From positions 1 through 26,755 of the forward strand of contig JAZDHC010000217.1 in NCBI GenBank assembly GCA_043806395.1: DNA of 26,755 bases. Reading direction: 5' to 3'. Numbering within the stretch: position 1 is the first letter of the stretch; every line of letters starts with the position of its first letter. Below are positions 14,751 through 22,992 of the stretch, in pieces. Both the position numbers and the translations under genes were made by a program. The notes below the pieces were generated by a model. The model searched no databases. It saw nothing but the letters and a program-made list of their open reading frames with translations, and had not been told where the DNA came from. The stretch is from CG2-30-40-21 sp043806395. GTDB taxonomy: Bacteria > UBA9089 > CG2-30-40-21.

Positions 14751-15778
14751 AGTTTTTTCTTCTGTTTAGCTTTTTGCTCTTTTGCTTTATTCTCAACCTT
14801 TTTCTGCAAGGTTTTGATCGTCTCCAAATACACCTTTTCCACCTCACTCAAATTTTGGGTTTGGTATTTTTTATATTCCGCTTCTGCTTTTTTCAGAGCC
14901 TCGACATGACTCACAGACCCAGCTTCAGTAAGAACCTTTTTGTCAAAAACGCTAATCAATTTATCAAGTTGAATAATCCAATCCTTCATGTACATCGGCT
15001 CGTGATCCATTACCTTCACTTCCGCCAAATCAAAAAAAGCGGAAACAATATTGTTCAATATTTTCAACTCTTGTTCATTTAGATAATTTTTTGCAATAGC
15101 AATATCTTTTTTACTTACCCCGCCGTCTGAAAAACTCAGCAAACCCATAAATGGTTTGCCGGCGTTTGCTCTCGCAATAATCACCTCAGCAGCGGTGTTC
15201 CCATGGGCAGCGTAGTGAAGTTTGTTTTGTACGATTTTGAAAAACTTTATTGATTCTAATGCTCTTGGATTATAATCAAGACTCGTGGCGTACAGGTCAA
15301 GAACCTGACGATAAAGGACTTTCTCGCTGCTACGAATATCGCGAATGCGATCAAGAAGCTCATGCCAATATTTGCCACCACCTGCGTTTTTAAGCCTCTC
15401 GTCGTCCATCGTGAAGCCTTTGACGATGTATTCATTAAGCCGTTTGGTTGCCCAGATACGGAAACGAGTGGCAACATCAGACTTTATCCTATATCCAAGA
15501 GAAATTATAAGGTCAAGGTTATAGGATTTGGTGTTATAATTTTTGCCGTCAGTGGCAGTATGTAAGAAATCCTTACATACTGAAAACTCACTCAATTCAC
15601 CTTCATCAAAGATGTTTTTGATATGCATCGTGATATTGGGGCGAGATGTATTGAACAATTCTGCAAGTTGGGACTGTGTTAGCCAAATCGTTTCATCTTC
15701 AATACGCACCTCAAGCTTTGGCGTACCATCGCCAGTTTGATAAATTATAATCTCGCTATTTGGTTGGTCATTTTTCAT
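14747..15778 (-). CDS. RhuM-family protein, copy 1
   Basis: 343 residues, starting MKNDQPNSEIIIYQ. Predicted N-terminal helix-turn-helix (TQSQLAELFNTSRPNITMHI), the family core LDLIISLGYRIKS and RFRIWATKRLNEYIVKGF, then TAAEVIIARANAGKPFMGL, and a Lys/Glu-rich C-terminal coiled coil. The start lies one base after the hsdM stop (TAATATG), so it is in the same transcript and probably translationally coupled. Copies 1 and 2 share identical N-terminal coding DNA over roughly 60 bases (15660-15750 compared with 14520-14620) but differ after that, consistent with recombination between divergent alleles. Function unknown; a regulatory or defence accessory role is inferred from location. Confidence 0.87.
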   Translation of the reverse strand: MKNDQPNSEIIIYQTGDGTPKLEVRIEDETIWLTQSQLAELFNTSRPNITMHIKNIFDEGELSEFSVCKDFLHTATDGKNYNTKSYNLDLIISLGYRIKSDVATRFRIWATKRLNEYIVKGFTMDDERLKNAGGGKYWHELLDRIRDIRSSEKVLYRQVLDLYATSLDYNPRALESIKFFKIVQNKLHYAAHGNTAAEVIIARANAGKPFMGLLSFSDGGVSKKDIAIAKNYLNEQELKILNNIVSAFFDLAEVKVMDHEPMYMKDWIIQLDKLISVFDKKVLTEAGSVSHVEALKKAEAEYKKYQTQNLSEVEKVYLETIKTLQKKVENKAKEQKAKQKKKL

Positions 15779-15779
15779 A

Positions 15780-16652
15780 TTATTTTATTCCTTCAATATC
15801 CGCCACAATCTCATCAATCGCCGTGCGGAGTTCATTTTGCCTCGCGACAATTTTGGCAATTTTTGTGTTGAGTGTGATGATGTCCACTACCTCGCGAGTA
15901 TCCTCGCCCACCACATAGCTGGATACAGCGATATTGTAGTCATTATCGGCAATGATTTTGTTATCTACCAGCTTGGCAAAATATTTTGCGTCTTTACGAG
16001 TGGTGAACGCTTCCAGAATCTTAGTTCGATTTGCTTCGCTTAATTTATTTTTGTTGCCGCCACGAACAAACTCGGCAGAAGCATCAATAAAAAGTGTTTT
16101 GTTGTTTTTCTTGCTTTTTTTTAAGCACGATAATGCAGGTCGCAATGGTCGTGCCAAAGAAAAGATCAGGCGGAAGCTGGATCACGGTATCAATGTAGTT
16201 GTTATCTATCAGATATTTACGGATCTTCTGCTCAACGCCGCCACGATACAGCACTCCGGGGAATTCAACAATCGCTGCTGTGCCGCTGGTGGAAAGCCAA
16301 GAGAGCATGTGCATGGTAAAGGCAAGATCAGCTTTGCTCTTGGGCGCCAAAACTCCTGCCGGCGAGAATCGCGGGTTTCTTTTACGGTATCGGCTCGACC
16401 GAATTCAGCTTCTTTATTAGAAAGCGTGGCATAGTCAAAATCTTTATTGCCGCTACGGCGTTCGTCGGCATTGATATAATTGGTCAAATTTTCACTAATG
16501 AAACGATAAAAGAGTATGCCGAGCACATACTGCTTAAAATCCCAGCCGTCCACGCTTCCCCGCAAATCATTGGCGATCTGCCAAATGGCACGGTGTAATT
16601 CTGCACGCTCTTGCTCTTTGGTCGTATTTAGATTTGTATCTTTGTTTGCCAT
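15780..16652 (-). pseudogene. hsdM: modification methyltransferase hsdM with internal deletion and frameshifts
   Basis: The N-terminus is typical: ELHRAIWQIANDLRGSVDGW, then FKQYVLGILFYRFISENL. After SNKEAEFGR (near 16405) the sequence jumps, out of frame, to NPRFSPAGVLAPKSKADLAF, a late part of the catalytic domain. The S-adenosylmethionine-binding motif and the NPP(F/Y) catalytic motif are therefore deleted. A second frameshift lies in a run of eight A at about 16128 (VLKK to SKKNNKTLFID), and the C-terminal part ends at 15780. No methyltransferase activity is possible. The homopolymer slip alone could be a read error, but the deletion cannot. It is first in the operon. Confidence 0.88.
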
Positions 16653-16835
16653 AATTTTATATCCAAGTTAAGTAATTGTATTATATCCGTTTCCCCTTAT
16701 AAATAAATCGTTTTCACAGCGGAGTGATAGTGAGTGAGTGATCGTGATAGGAATTTGCTTTTCTGCCCATTTTAGATAGGTATGTAATATTCTGTCACTA
16801 TTAGAGAAAAGTGGTTATTGGTATATAGTTTCTGA

Positions 16836-16865
16836 ATTATAGCATATGATTAATTATTTTGTCAA
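16836..16865 (-). promoter_or_regulatory. hsd-rhuM-fic operon promoter
   Basis: On the minus strand, TTGACA (16865-16860), 18 bases ending in TGC, then TATAAT (16841-16836): consensus hexamers with an extended -10. The leader to the hsdM ATG (16652) is about 180 bases and holds two GTGATAG copies (16724, 16744). Nothing else is evident in 16653-16835. An intact promoter should keep the RhuM and Fic genes expressed. Confidence 0.75.
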
Positions 16866-16899
16866 GTGAAAAATTGGTGGAAACTTGAGAAGCTTGGTG

Positions 16900-16990
16900 T
16901 GGAAAAATATCCACCCCCTATCCCCCGCCAGCGGGGGACATTAGAGAAAAATGTGTGTTTCCTTTGTCCCTTGTGAATGCTCGTCCTTTG
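16900..16990. repeat. 91-bp direct repeat, right copy
   Basis: Same sequence as 11021-11111 apart from two substitutions. It ends seven bases short of the cobN stop codon, so the R-M block begins directly at the 3' end of the chelatase gene. Confidence 0.88.
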
Positions 16991-16996
16991 CTTTTT

Positions 16997-19900
16997 TTAT
17001 CTCCTTTTTCTCCAGCCAAACATTATTAACCCTAAAAACACCAGAAATCCTGCAATAAACAGATATGGTATTGGTGCTGAAGATGCCCCTTGAGAACCAA
17101 TATCCTGCATCTCATAACCCTTGACAACTTTTGAAGAGGGTGCTGCCTTTGCCAGAGGTGCTGCGGTTTGCTTGTTCACCTTCTGCCTTCTCTCTTCTGC
17201 CGACTGTTGACTGCTGACTGTTGATTGCACTGCCTTTAATGCTTTCTTGAATCCTTTTGCCTCACTCTTTAACCCCGGCACAGACATTAATGCCCCAGTG
17301 GTAAATTTCGTCAGCGATGGATTGTTGCATGTATGATCACAACAGGCAAGCCCAACCTCGGCTACGCTTTCAGCATATTCTTTGGCAAGGGTTTCAATGA
17401 CCTTTTTGTCAGGTTTCCAATAATCCTTTCGCACAGTTTCCAGCATTCTGGCAACAATAGACTGATATGCCCACATATTCTTTGAACTGCGAAACATATT
17501 CTTTATTCCCAGCCCGTTTCTGTCCAGCACATAGGTCTCATACATCTCGTTCCATTTTGCACCGTCCACTGCCTCTGGTACTGTCACCTGCCATCCCCAG
17601 AGGTTTGTAATCACCTGATCAACAAACCTTGTGCCAGCATAACCCTCCTTCATCATTGCTTTGATCCACTCAGGGTTCAGGTAGCGGGAGCGCATCTCCC
17701 TGCCCATCATCTTCTCCAGAGTTTCCTGCACAGGCTTTCTTGGATTTGCCATATTGGTGATGTACACCTCTGGTGTCTTGCCATCAATTGCCCGAATTGC
17801 CATTGCCGTACCACCGAGATATTGAAAAAAATCATCGTTATCCAGCGTTTGATAAACATTCCCTGAGCGACTATGAACAGCCATCTTTGAGCCAGAAAGG
17901 GCATTCTTAAATACCTCAAGGCTAATATCCTTATAGTCCCGTTCTATCCTTTCCCCCCAAAACCCCTGACCATACAAATGGCTCATTCTCATAAAATAAA
18001 CATCTGCCACCTGTTTTTCATTTTTCCAGGTATTTGACAAGGGAATGACACTTGAAAGGTTTGTCCCGTATGCCCCTGAAGGTACGGTAAATAATCTTAC
18101 TCCGGCTATCCGCTCTGCCATATCCTCGGAAATCCCTTTTGCCATCAGCATTTTTTTAGTCTTTTGCACATTCGCACGGAGGATATTGTCCTCCTCAGCC
18201 TGCTTTCCGGCAAGACTCACCGCCTTATCAAGCAATGCCATAAGATTGGAAAATAAATCACGATAAAGCCCGGAGGGCACAATAGTTACATCTATTCTGC
18301 CCCGTCCAAGCTCCTGCCTTGATATGGGTTCAACACCCATTACACTTGCCCTGGCATCCCATTTTGGCTTTATGCCCATGAGGTACATAATCTGGGATTC
18401 CATCACGCCTTCATGCCTTATGGTTTCAACACCCCAGAGGTTAAAGGTAAGCTTGTCAGGATATATGCCATGTCTCTGCTTGTAACCTTCAATCAATTCC
18501 TTTGCCAGATTCACTCCCATTTCATATGCAGATGGTGCCGGTATCTTTCGTGGATCAAAGGAGTAAAAATTCTTGCCGGTTGGCAGGGAATCAGGGTTAC
18601 GGATGGGGTCATTGCCCTGACCGGACGGGATGTATTTACCTGCAAGTGCGGCGATAAAGGAATCCAACTCCCTTTGTGCTGACTGAATTATCCTCTGCTC
18701 CATATCAGCCAGCCTCTCCTGTGAGGACTCTGTGCCAATGGATAATATCGCCTCTGCCGTAGTCCTGATGTATTTTTCCTCTGGGGCACGGCCAAAGGTA
18801 TGCATGCCAAAGGGTGTTTGCTTCTCCCTAATATCCTTGAGGTAATCATCTATGCTGGCAATATCCTCTTCCCTTACCATGGATAGCCCAAGGTCAGTAA
18901 GCAATCCTATCTTCTTTGCCAACCGGTTAATCTCCTCAAGCCTTGTTGATGCTAAGGTTGGGCTTTTGTCCCTTGCGACAGAGTAATCATTAATCAAGCC
19001 GGCTATCTCCTTCAACTCCTTATTCAGTCCCGCTTTGTCAAAAGGCGGTGTCATATGATCAATGATAACAGCCATACCCCGTCGTTTTGCCTGAAGTCCC
19101 TCGCCAACATCATCAACGATATACGGATAGATGTTCGGCAAATCCTGAATTAATGCCTCCGGTGGGTCGCAGTCGGTAAATCCAACCTCCTTGCCCGAAA
19201 GCCACTCGTGTGTGCCGTGTGTGCCGATATGTGCCACAGCGTCTGCCGGGAAACCCTTCTTGAGCCACAGATAAAAGGCAACATACTGATGATGCGGGGT
19301 AAGGGTAACATTGTGGTAGAGCTTCTTGACATCCTGCTCCCAGCCCCTTGAGGGTTGCGGAGTAAAAAGGATATTCCCGTATCTCACCGCCGGAATAACA
19401 ATGTATTTCCTTCCCCTGTTATCCTCCCAGGTCATAATCTTGCTATCCTCAGGCCGTCCCCAGTCTCTTAGCATAGCCGTTTTCAACCCATCAGGCAATT
19501 CATCAAACCATTGTTTATACGCCTTGATTGGGATAAGCACGGCTTGACCACTCCTTGCCAATCTGTCAATCTCTCCCTGTGCCCAATTGCCAATATTTCT
19601 GCCATAGGAATGGATGTCATGAAAAAGCTTTTCTTTATTCTCCGGAGGGTTTTCGCCAATATCATAACCTTCTGCCTTCAACCTGCCCAATATCTCCCAC
19701 AGGCTTTCTGGCAGGACATTGAGATATGAGGCACCAATATTCTGTTTACCAGGGGGATAGTTGTAATAAATGATAGCCACCTTCTTATCCTTGTCAGGCG
19801 TATCCTGAAGGTTTATCCATGCCTTTACCCTGTCAACCAGCCTGTTTATCCTCTCAGGGATAGGTTTTTCCTCAACATACTCAAGTCCGGTTTTTTCATC

Positions 19901-20983
19901 TATCGTCCTTTCTTTTGAGGCAATAACTGTGGGTTGAATCAGTCCTGCCATCTCAGGACAGGCTACCTGCCATGTTCTCTCAAGAGTATCGAGTCCAACC
20001 AAGGAGCTTTCCCATTCTGTCTTTGATTGGGTGTAGAGGGTAATGGCATTGATTACAGGGACATTTAATCTACTTAAAAGCGGGATAGCAATTTGAGGAT
20101 TCACGCCGATTTTTAAGGACATAGCCACAACCATTCTGACCCTGCTTCTACCATTTTCATCAAAGAGAAACGACTCCACTGCTTTTTCTGATGGATACCC
20201 ATACACAGGCAGGACATTAAAACCTTTGCTTTCAAGGCTGTCAATGAGAAAATCAAGATGGCTGGTACTTCCTGAGTCCAGATTACTTTTTCCAAAGGTA
20301 ATGCCTATCCAGGGACAATCTGCTTGAATGGGGTAGTGTCGATGAAAATCCGTAAAGCTCTGTACAGCCCTTTTTTCCTTCTTCAGGTATATGCCAAAAT
20401 CAGGCACAGATGAAGGCGTTTCATAGGAAACATCTAATCCCAAATCCCTGTTCATGACCATAAGCACCATGTTTTTTATGTTTTTCCTGCCGTTTTCATT
20501 GTAGTATGCCTTAACCATTTCATCGTCTATAATTCCCATATTACGATGTTCTTCAGTATAGTTTCCCCCAAAACCATAAACCTTACCACCATTTTTTATT
20601 ACTTGTTCAATATATGGCTTTGCTAATTCCACTGCTTGTCTATCCATAATAAGGAGGAGAAAGATGATTTTTGAAGAGGCAATTTCCTTTATCTTAGCCT
20701 CTTTATCCATAATGGCTCTACTTGTCAGAATTTGAAAATCAACGGTATTTTTTAGTTGTGGATATGCCTTTTTAATCTCATTGGTTGTCTCAATGAGTGT
20801 TCTGGCGTAGGTATCGCCGAGTAAAAGGGTGATTTTTGGTGGTGCAGCTGGAGAAGTTGACAGTTGACAGTTGGCAGTTGACAGCAGGAAGCAGAAAACA
20901 GTAACAAATGCAGGAAACAGAAAGAAAAAGTGTTTTCCGCTTCCTGCTCTCTTCCCCCTGTCAACTGTTCTATTCCGGCACAT
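16997..20983 (-). CDS. membrane-anchored CobN/HmuS-like tetrapyrrole metal chelatase
   Basis: 1,328 residues. It belongs to the CobN/BchH large chelatase family (metal insertion into, or in the HmuS branch removal from, tetrapyrroles). An N-terminal hydrophobic segment (HFFFLFPAFVTVFCFLLS, residues 18-35) acts as signal or anchor, and a C-terminal helix (IPYLFIAGFLVFLGLIMF) plus WRKRR is a second anchor; the catalytic body would then face the periplasm. Family motifs: HIGTHGTHEWLSGKE (about residue 590), VETIRHEG, and ACCDHTCNN (about 1214). Canonical CobN usually has Leu where THE has His. A Gln/Ser/Lys linker (residues 1250-1290) contains translated heptamer repeats. GGGAGG lies seven bases before the ATG, which overlaps the DUF2149 gene. 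No CobS/CobT partners are present. Whether it inserts cobalt or removes metal is not decided by sequence. Confidence 0.88.
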   Translation of the reverse strand: MCRNRTVDRGKRAGSGKHFFFLFPAFVTVFCFLLSTANCQLSTSPAAPPKITLLLGDTYARTLIETTNEIKKAYPQLKNTVDFQILTSRAIMDKEAKIKEIASSKIIFLLLIMDRQAVELAKPYIEQVIKNGGKVYGFGGNYTEEHRNMGIIDDEMVKAYYNENGRKNIKNMVLMVMNRDLGLDVSYETPSSVPDFGIYLKKEKRAVQSFTDFHRHYPIQADCPWIGITFGKSNLDSGSTSHLDFLIDSLESKGFNVLPVYGYPSEKAVESFLFDENGRSRVRMVVAMSLKIGVNPQIAIPLLSRLNVPVINAITLYTQSKTEWESSLVGLDTLERTWQVACPEMAGLIQPTVIASKERTIDEKTGLEYVEEKPIPERINRLVDRVKAWINLQDTPDKDKKVAIIYYNYPPGKQNIGASYLNVLPESLWEILGRLKAEGYDIGENPPENKEKLFHDIHSYGRNIGNWAQGEIDRLARSGQAVLIPIKAYKQWFDELPDGLKTAMLRDWGRPEDSKIMTWEDNRGRKYIVIPAVRYGNILFTPQPSRGWEQDVKKLYHNVTLTPHHQYVAFYLWLKKGFPADAVAHIGTHGTHEWLSGKEVGFTDCDPPEALIQDLPNIYPYIVDDVGEGLQAKRRGMAVIIDHMTPPFDKAGLNKELKEIAGLINDYSVARDKSPTLASTRLEEINRLAKKIGLLTDLGLSMVREEDIASIDDYLKDIREKQTPFGMHTFGRAPEEKYIRTTAEAILSIGTESSQERLADMEQRIIQSAQRELDSFIAALAGKYIPSGQGNDPIRNPDSLPTGKNFYSFDPRKIPAPSAYEMGVNLAKELIEGYKQRHGIYPDKLTFNLWGVETIRHEGVMESQIMYLMGIKPKWDARASVMGVEPISRQELGRGRIDVTIVPSGLYRDLFSNLMALLDKAVSLAGKQAEEDNILRANVQKTKKMLMAKGISEDMAERIAGVRLFTVPSGAYGTNLSSVIPLSNTWKNEKQVADVYFMRMSHLYGQGFWGERIERDYKDISLEVFKNALSGSKMAVHSRSGNVYQTLDNDDFFQYLGGTAMAIRAIDGKTPEVYITNMANPRKPVQETLEKMMGREMRSRYLNPEWIKAMMKEGYAGTRFVDQVITNLWGWQVTVPEAVDGAKWNEMYETYVLDRNGLGIKNMFRSSKNMWAYQSIVARMLETVRKDYWKPDKKVIETLAKEYAESVAEVGLACCDHTCNNPSLTKFTTGALMSVPGLKSEAKGFKKALKAVQSTVSSQQSAEERRQKVNKQTAAPLAKAAPSSKVVKGYEMQDIGSQGASSAPIPYLFIAGFLVFLGLIMFGWRKRR

Positions 20984-21308
20984 AGATTACCCTCCCGTCT
21001 TTCAATTGATATGCTATTCCGAGCCTGTCTCCCTCACCACTCAATCGTTTATCTGTCACCTTTTTCACCTTAATCTCCTTCCCCTTTTTGGTGATTATCT
21101 CTATCCTGCCATCAGCGGTTTTTTTGGTAATGGTTACCTCTGATTTAGGGTCAAGCAAATCAAGCATATTATAAGACATAAACAAAGCCATCATCATGCT
21201 GACGATAAAGACAATACTGGCATCAAAAAGATTAGCCACGCCAGAGATTGGGTCTTCAAGCGGTTGCTCATATTTTTCAAATCGTCCTCGTCTCTTCAGA
21301 AATCTCAT
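20970..21308 (-). CDS. DUF2149 protein, ExbD-like topology
   Basis: 112 residues starting MRFLKRRGRFEKY, with AGGGAG about seven bases upstream. A basic cytoplasmic N-terminus leads to one membrane helix, NLFDASIVFIVSMMMALFMS, and then a periplasmic domain (residues 55-112) of short strands ending in YQLKDGRVIYVPE. The Asp at the helix start sits where ExbD/TolR/MotB carry their ion-conducting Asp; that match is by eye. DUF2149 genes regularly adjoin MotA/ExbB-like and CobN-like genes (HmuV in haem systems). Its start lies inside the C-terminal codons of the ExbB-like gene, and its end overlaps the chelatase start by 14 bases, so the three are tightly coupled. Confidence 0.82.
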   Translation of the reverse strand: MRFLKRRGRFEKYEQPLEDPISGVANLFDASIVFIVSMMMALFMSYNMLDLLDPKSEVTITKKTADGRIEIITKKGKEIKVKKVTDKRLSGEGDRLGIAYQLKDGRVIYVPE

Positions 21309-21918
21309 CCTCATTCTCCCTTGCAGTCTGTGTTCTGTGCTCTGTATTCTTTTTGTAGGGACGGGGCTTGTCCCTGTCCGCAACTCTGAGTGTTAGCTCT
21401 GTAAAATATTCCATCTCCCGTATATCAGCCCTGACCCATCTTTCCTTTACCATGGAAATAAGGTAAGCCATTACACTACAGGCAAGCCCTACAACCGTAG
21501 CAGTAAATGCAGTAACCATACTTCCTGCCATTTTTTGCATATCACCCTGAGCAAGGGCAGAAAGGGAGATGCCCATAGGTATTAGTGTACCCATCAGTCC
21601 AAGGGCAGGACCTGTCCGAATGACAAACCTGACCGCATCGAGTGATTTAATCAACCCCTGTTCAGCTATTTGAAGCCGCCTTTCGAGTCTTATGTCAAGG
21701 GAATTGGTATCAAAGGAAACAAGCTCAGACTCGATGGCTCTCTTGTATCTGGTCAGGCTATCTGAATTATCCTGCCTTCTCTCTATCCACTCCCGCATAA
21801 AACTGCCAAAGCAAATGACCATCCAAAGGGTAAGAAAAACCAACCCTACTACAACAGGATAAAAAAGTATGCTGGAAATGATGTAGAGAAATGTTTCGAG
21901 TCCTGCAAAAATATTCAT
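21277..21918 (-). CDS. MotA/TolQ/ExbB-family ion channel protein
   Basis: 213 residues. Three membrane helices in the family order: residues 17-40 (FYPVVVGLVFLTLWMVICF), about 100-125 (TGPALGLMGTLIPMGISLSA) and about 133-155 (MVTAFTATVVGLACSVMAYL). The Gly-rich GLMGT and the Thr-Ala-Thr/Gly-Leu-Ala pattern match the channel-lining helices of ExbB and TolQ. It should form an ion-conducting stator with a single-helix partner, here the DUF2149 protein. The last 30 or so residues (DKPRPYKKNTEHRTQTAR and on) come from a dispersed repeat that also covers the start of the next gene. ATGA overlap with the DUF2162 gene upstream. Confidence 0.88.
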   Translation of the reverse strand: MNIFAGLETFLYIISSILFYPVVVGLVFLTLWMVICFGSFMREWIERRQDNSDSLTRYKRAIESELVSFDTNSLDIRLERRLQIAEQGLIKSLDAVRFVIRTGPALGLMGTLIPMGISLSALAQGDMQKMAGSMVTAFTATVVGLACSVMAYLISMVKERWVRADIREMEYFTELTLRVADRDKPRPYKKNTEHRTQTARENEDEISEETRTI

Positions 21919-22718
21919 CTTGTAATCCCCCTTTGCTTAAAAAATCCAATCAATGCCGCTAACAAAAGAACCATAAAAACACCTACACTGTCATTTAATG
22001 CCATGCCATTGCCCTCCACAAGGAAGGAATGATATACACCCCTTGCCTCTTCAATCTTTGCCGGCAGTATAAGTGAGGCCAGGAAGTAACCCCCGATAGC
22101 AATCATGCAGAGCCCGAGGCTTATTCGTGGATTTGTAGATTTTCTCGAAACGCGAGCAAGGGTAAGGAATAAAAGCGACAATAGCACAAAGCTCCCCCCC
22201 ATTCCTAACCCCACAATCAATGCTGGAAGTTTAATCACCCCCAATGCCGCCCAAGTACAAAAGGTAATAGCCGTGAGGCAGACAGGGCAAGGAATTATAA
22301 GCCATAAGGCATGTAAATTACATTCTGACTTCTGCCGACTGCCGACTGTCTCCCGCCTCGGAGACAACCCCCTAACCCCCTTTATTAAGGGGGAATGTTC
22401 TGCCTTCTGTATGCTTGCCTTTGGCTGCCAATTGCCAACTGCTGACTGCCGAATTAATATATACATTCCCCAGATAATCATCCCCAGAGCCATCCCTGCA
22501 TGGAGATACGGCCCCTTTCTCAGGACAGGTTCAAGGAATTTGATAAGCTGGCTTGAAAATATGGCTATCAGGATAAATAGTGTCAGATACGAAAATAGTA
22601 TCCCACAGATTCCTTGCCATCTCAAGCCGCTAAAGCCTAATCCAAAGCCCAGCTTAATTGCTAATATGCTCAGGGTAAAAAGGATGCCGACTATCCATAA
22701 GGTGATATTTATGTCCAT
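21915..22718 (-). CDS. DUF2162-like polytopic membrane protein
   Basis: 267 residues beginning MDINITLWIVGILFTLS; AGGA lies about ten bases upstream. About seven hydrophobic helices. The layout matches the DUF2162 predicted-transporter family found beside MotA/ExbB, DUF2149 and CobN-like genes (a TM protein, HmuT-like, in haem systems). A C-P-V-C motif (IPCPVCLTAITF) stands at the start of the fourth helix and could bind metal or be redox active. Residues from about 88 to 133 are encoded by inserted heptamer and CCCCCTTA-type repeats that keep the frame and form a hydrophilic loop between helices. The frame is open further upstream, but only through repeats. Specific role unknown. Confidence 0.78.
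   Translation of the reverse strand: MDINITLWIVGILFTLSILAIKLGFGLGFSGLRWQGICGILFSYLTLFILIAIFSSQLIKFLEPVLRKGPYLHAGMALGMIIWGMYILIRQSAVGNWQPKASIQKAEHSPLIKGVRGLSPRRETVGSRQKSECNLHALWLIIPCPVCLTAITFCTWAALGVIKLPALIVGLGMGGSFVLLSLLFLTLARVSRKSTNPRISLGLCMIAIGGYFLASLILPAKIEEARGVYHSFLVEGNGMALNDSVGVFMVLLLAALIGFFKQRGITR
22320..22455. repeat. in-frame repeat insertion inside the DUF2162 gene
   Basis: Two arrays of degenerate seven-base units (TGCCGAC/TGCCAAC/TGCTGAC) flank a CCCCCTAACCCCCTTTATTA-type repeat. Together they add about 45 codons to a loop between two membrane helices without breaking the frame. Similar heptamer arrays lie inside the chelatase gene at about 17198-17226 and 20858-20885. Confidence 0.75.
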
Positions 22719-22778
22719 AGCTATTTTTCCTATAGTGAACGACACGAAAATTTTTCCACCTGTGCAATCTGAATTTGT

Positions 22779-22992
22779 GGCATGGTTCAAATCAGGGTAA
22801 CAAATTGGGCAAGCGAACGGAACAGAACACACCCTCCTCCGCAGTAGCATCCACCCCTCTCAAGAGGGGAATGTATTTCCCTAATTCCCCCTTAAAAAAG
22901 GGGGTTAGGGGGTTGTTATGCCCCTCCTTTCCAAGGAGGGCAGGGGTGGTTTCTTTTCTGTGACCCTGCGGTAAACAGTTTTGAACCATGCC
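22779..22992. repeat. composite element with GGCATGGTTCAAA inverted ends
   Basis: GGCATGGTTCAAA at 22779-22791 and its exact complement at 22980-22992 enclose smaller repeats: ACCCCTCTCAAGAGGGG, the CCCCCTTAAAAAAGGGGG family, and CCCCTCCTTTCCAAGGAGGG. No gene is seen. It occupies part of the 660-base gap between the receptor and DUF2162 genes, whose remaining bases (22993-23069, 23270-23379) show nothing I can name. Confidence 0.65.

Noticed and set aside
17198..17226. CRISPR-like or satellite array of heptamers in the chelatase gene
   Set aside because: Short seven-base units without spacers; a simple degenerate tandem repeat read in frame.
16997..20983. Magnesium chelatase BchH/ChlH for chlorophyll synthesis
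   Set aside because: The cobalamin riboswitch, TonB receptor and envelope anchors point to a corrinoid or haem role, and no photosynthesis genes are present.
22105..22800. 231-codon plus-strand reading frame
   Set aside because: It is antisense to the DUF2162 gene, which has clear membrane helices and operon overlaps; the frame is a by-product of repeats and composition.
22719..22850. Upstream extension of the DUF2162 gene
   Set aside because: The extra residues are encoded by the GGCATGGTTCAAA repeat and have no ribosome site.
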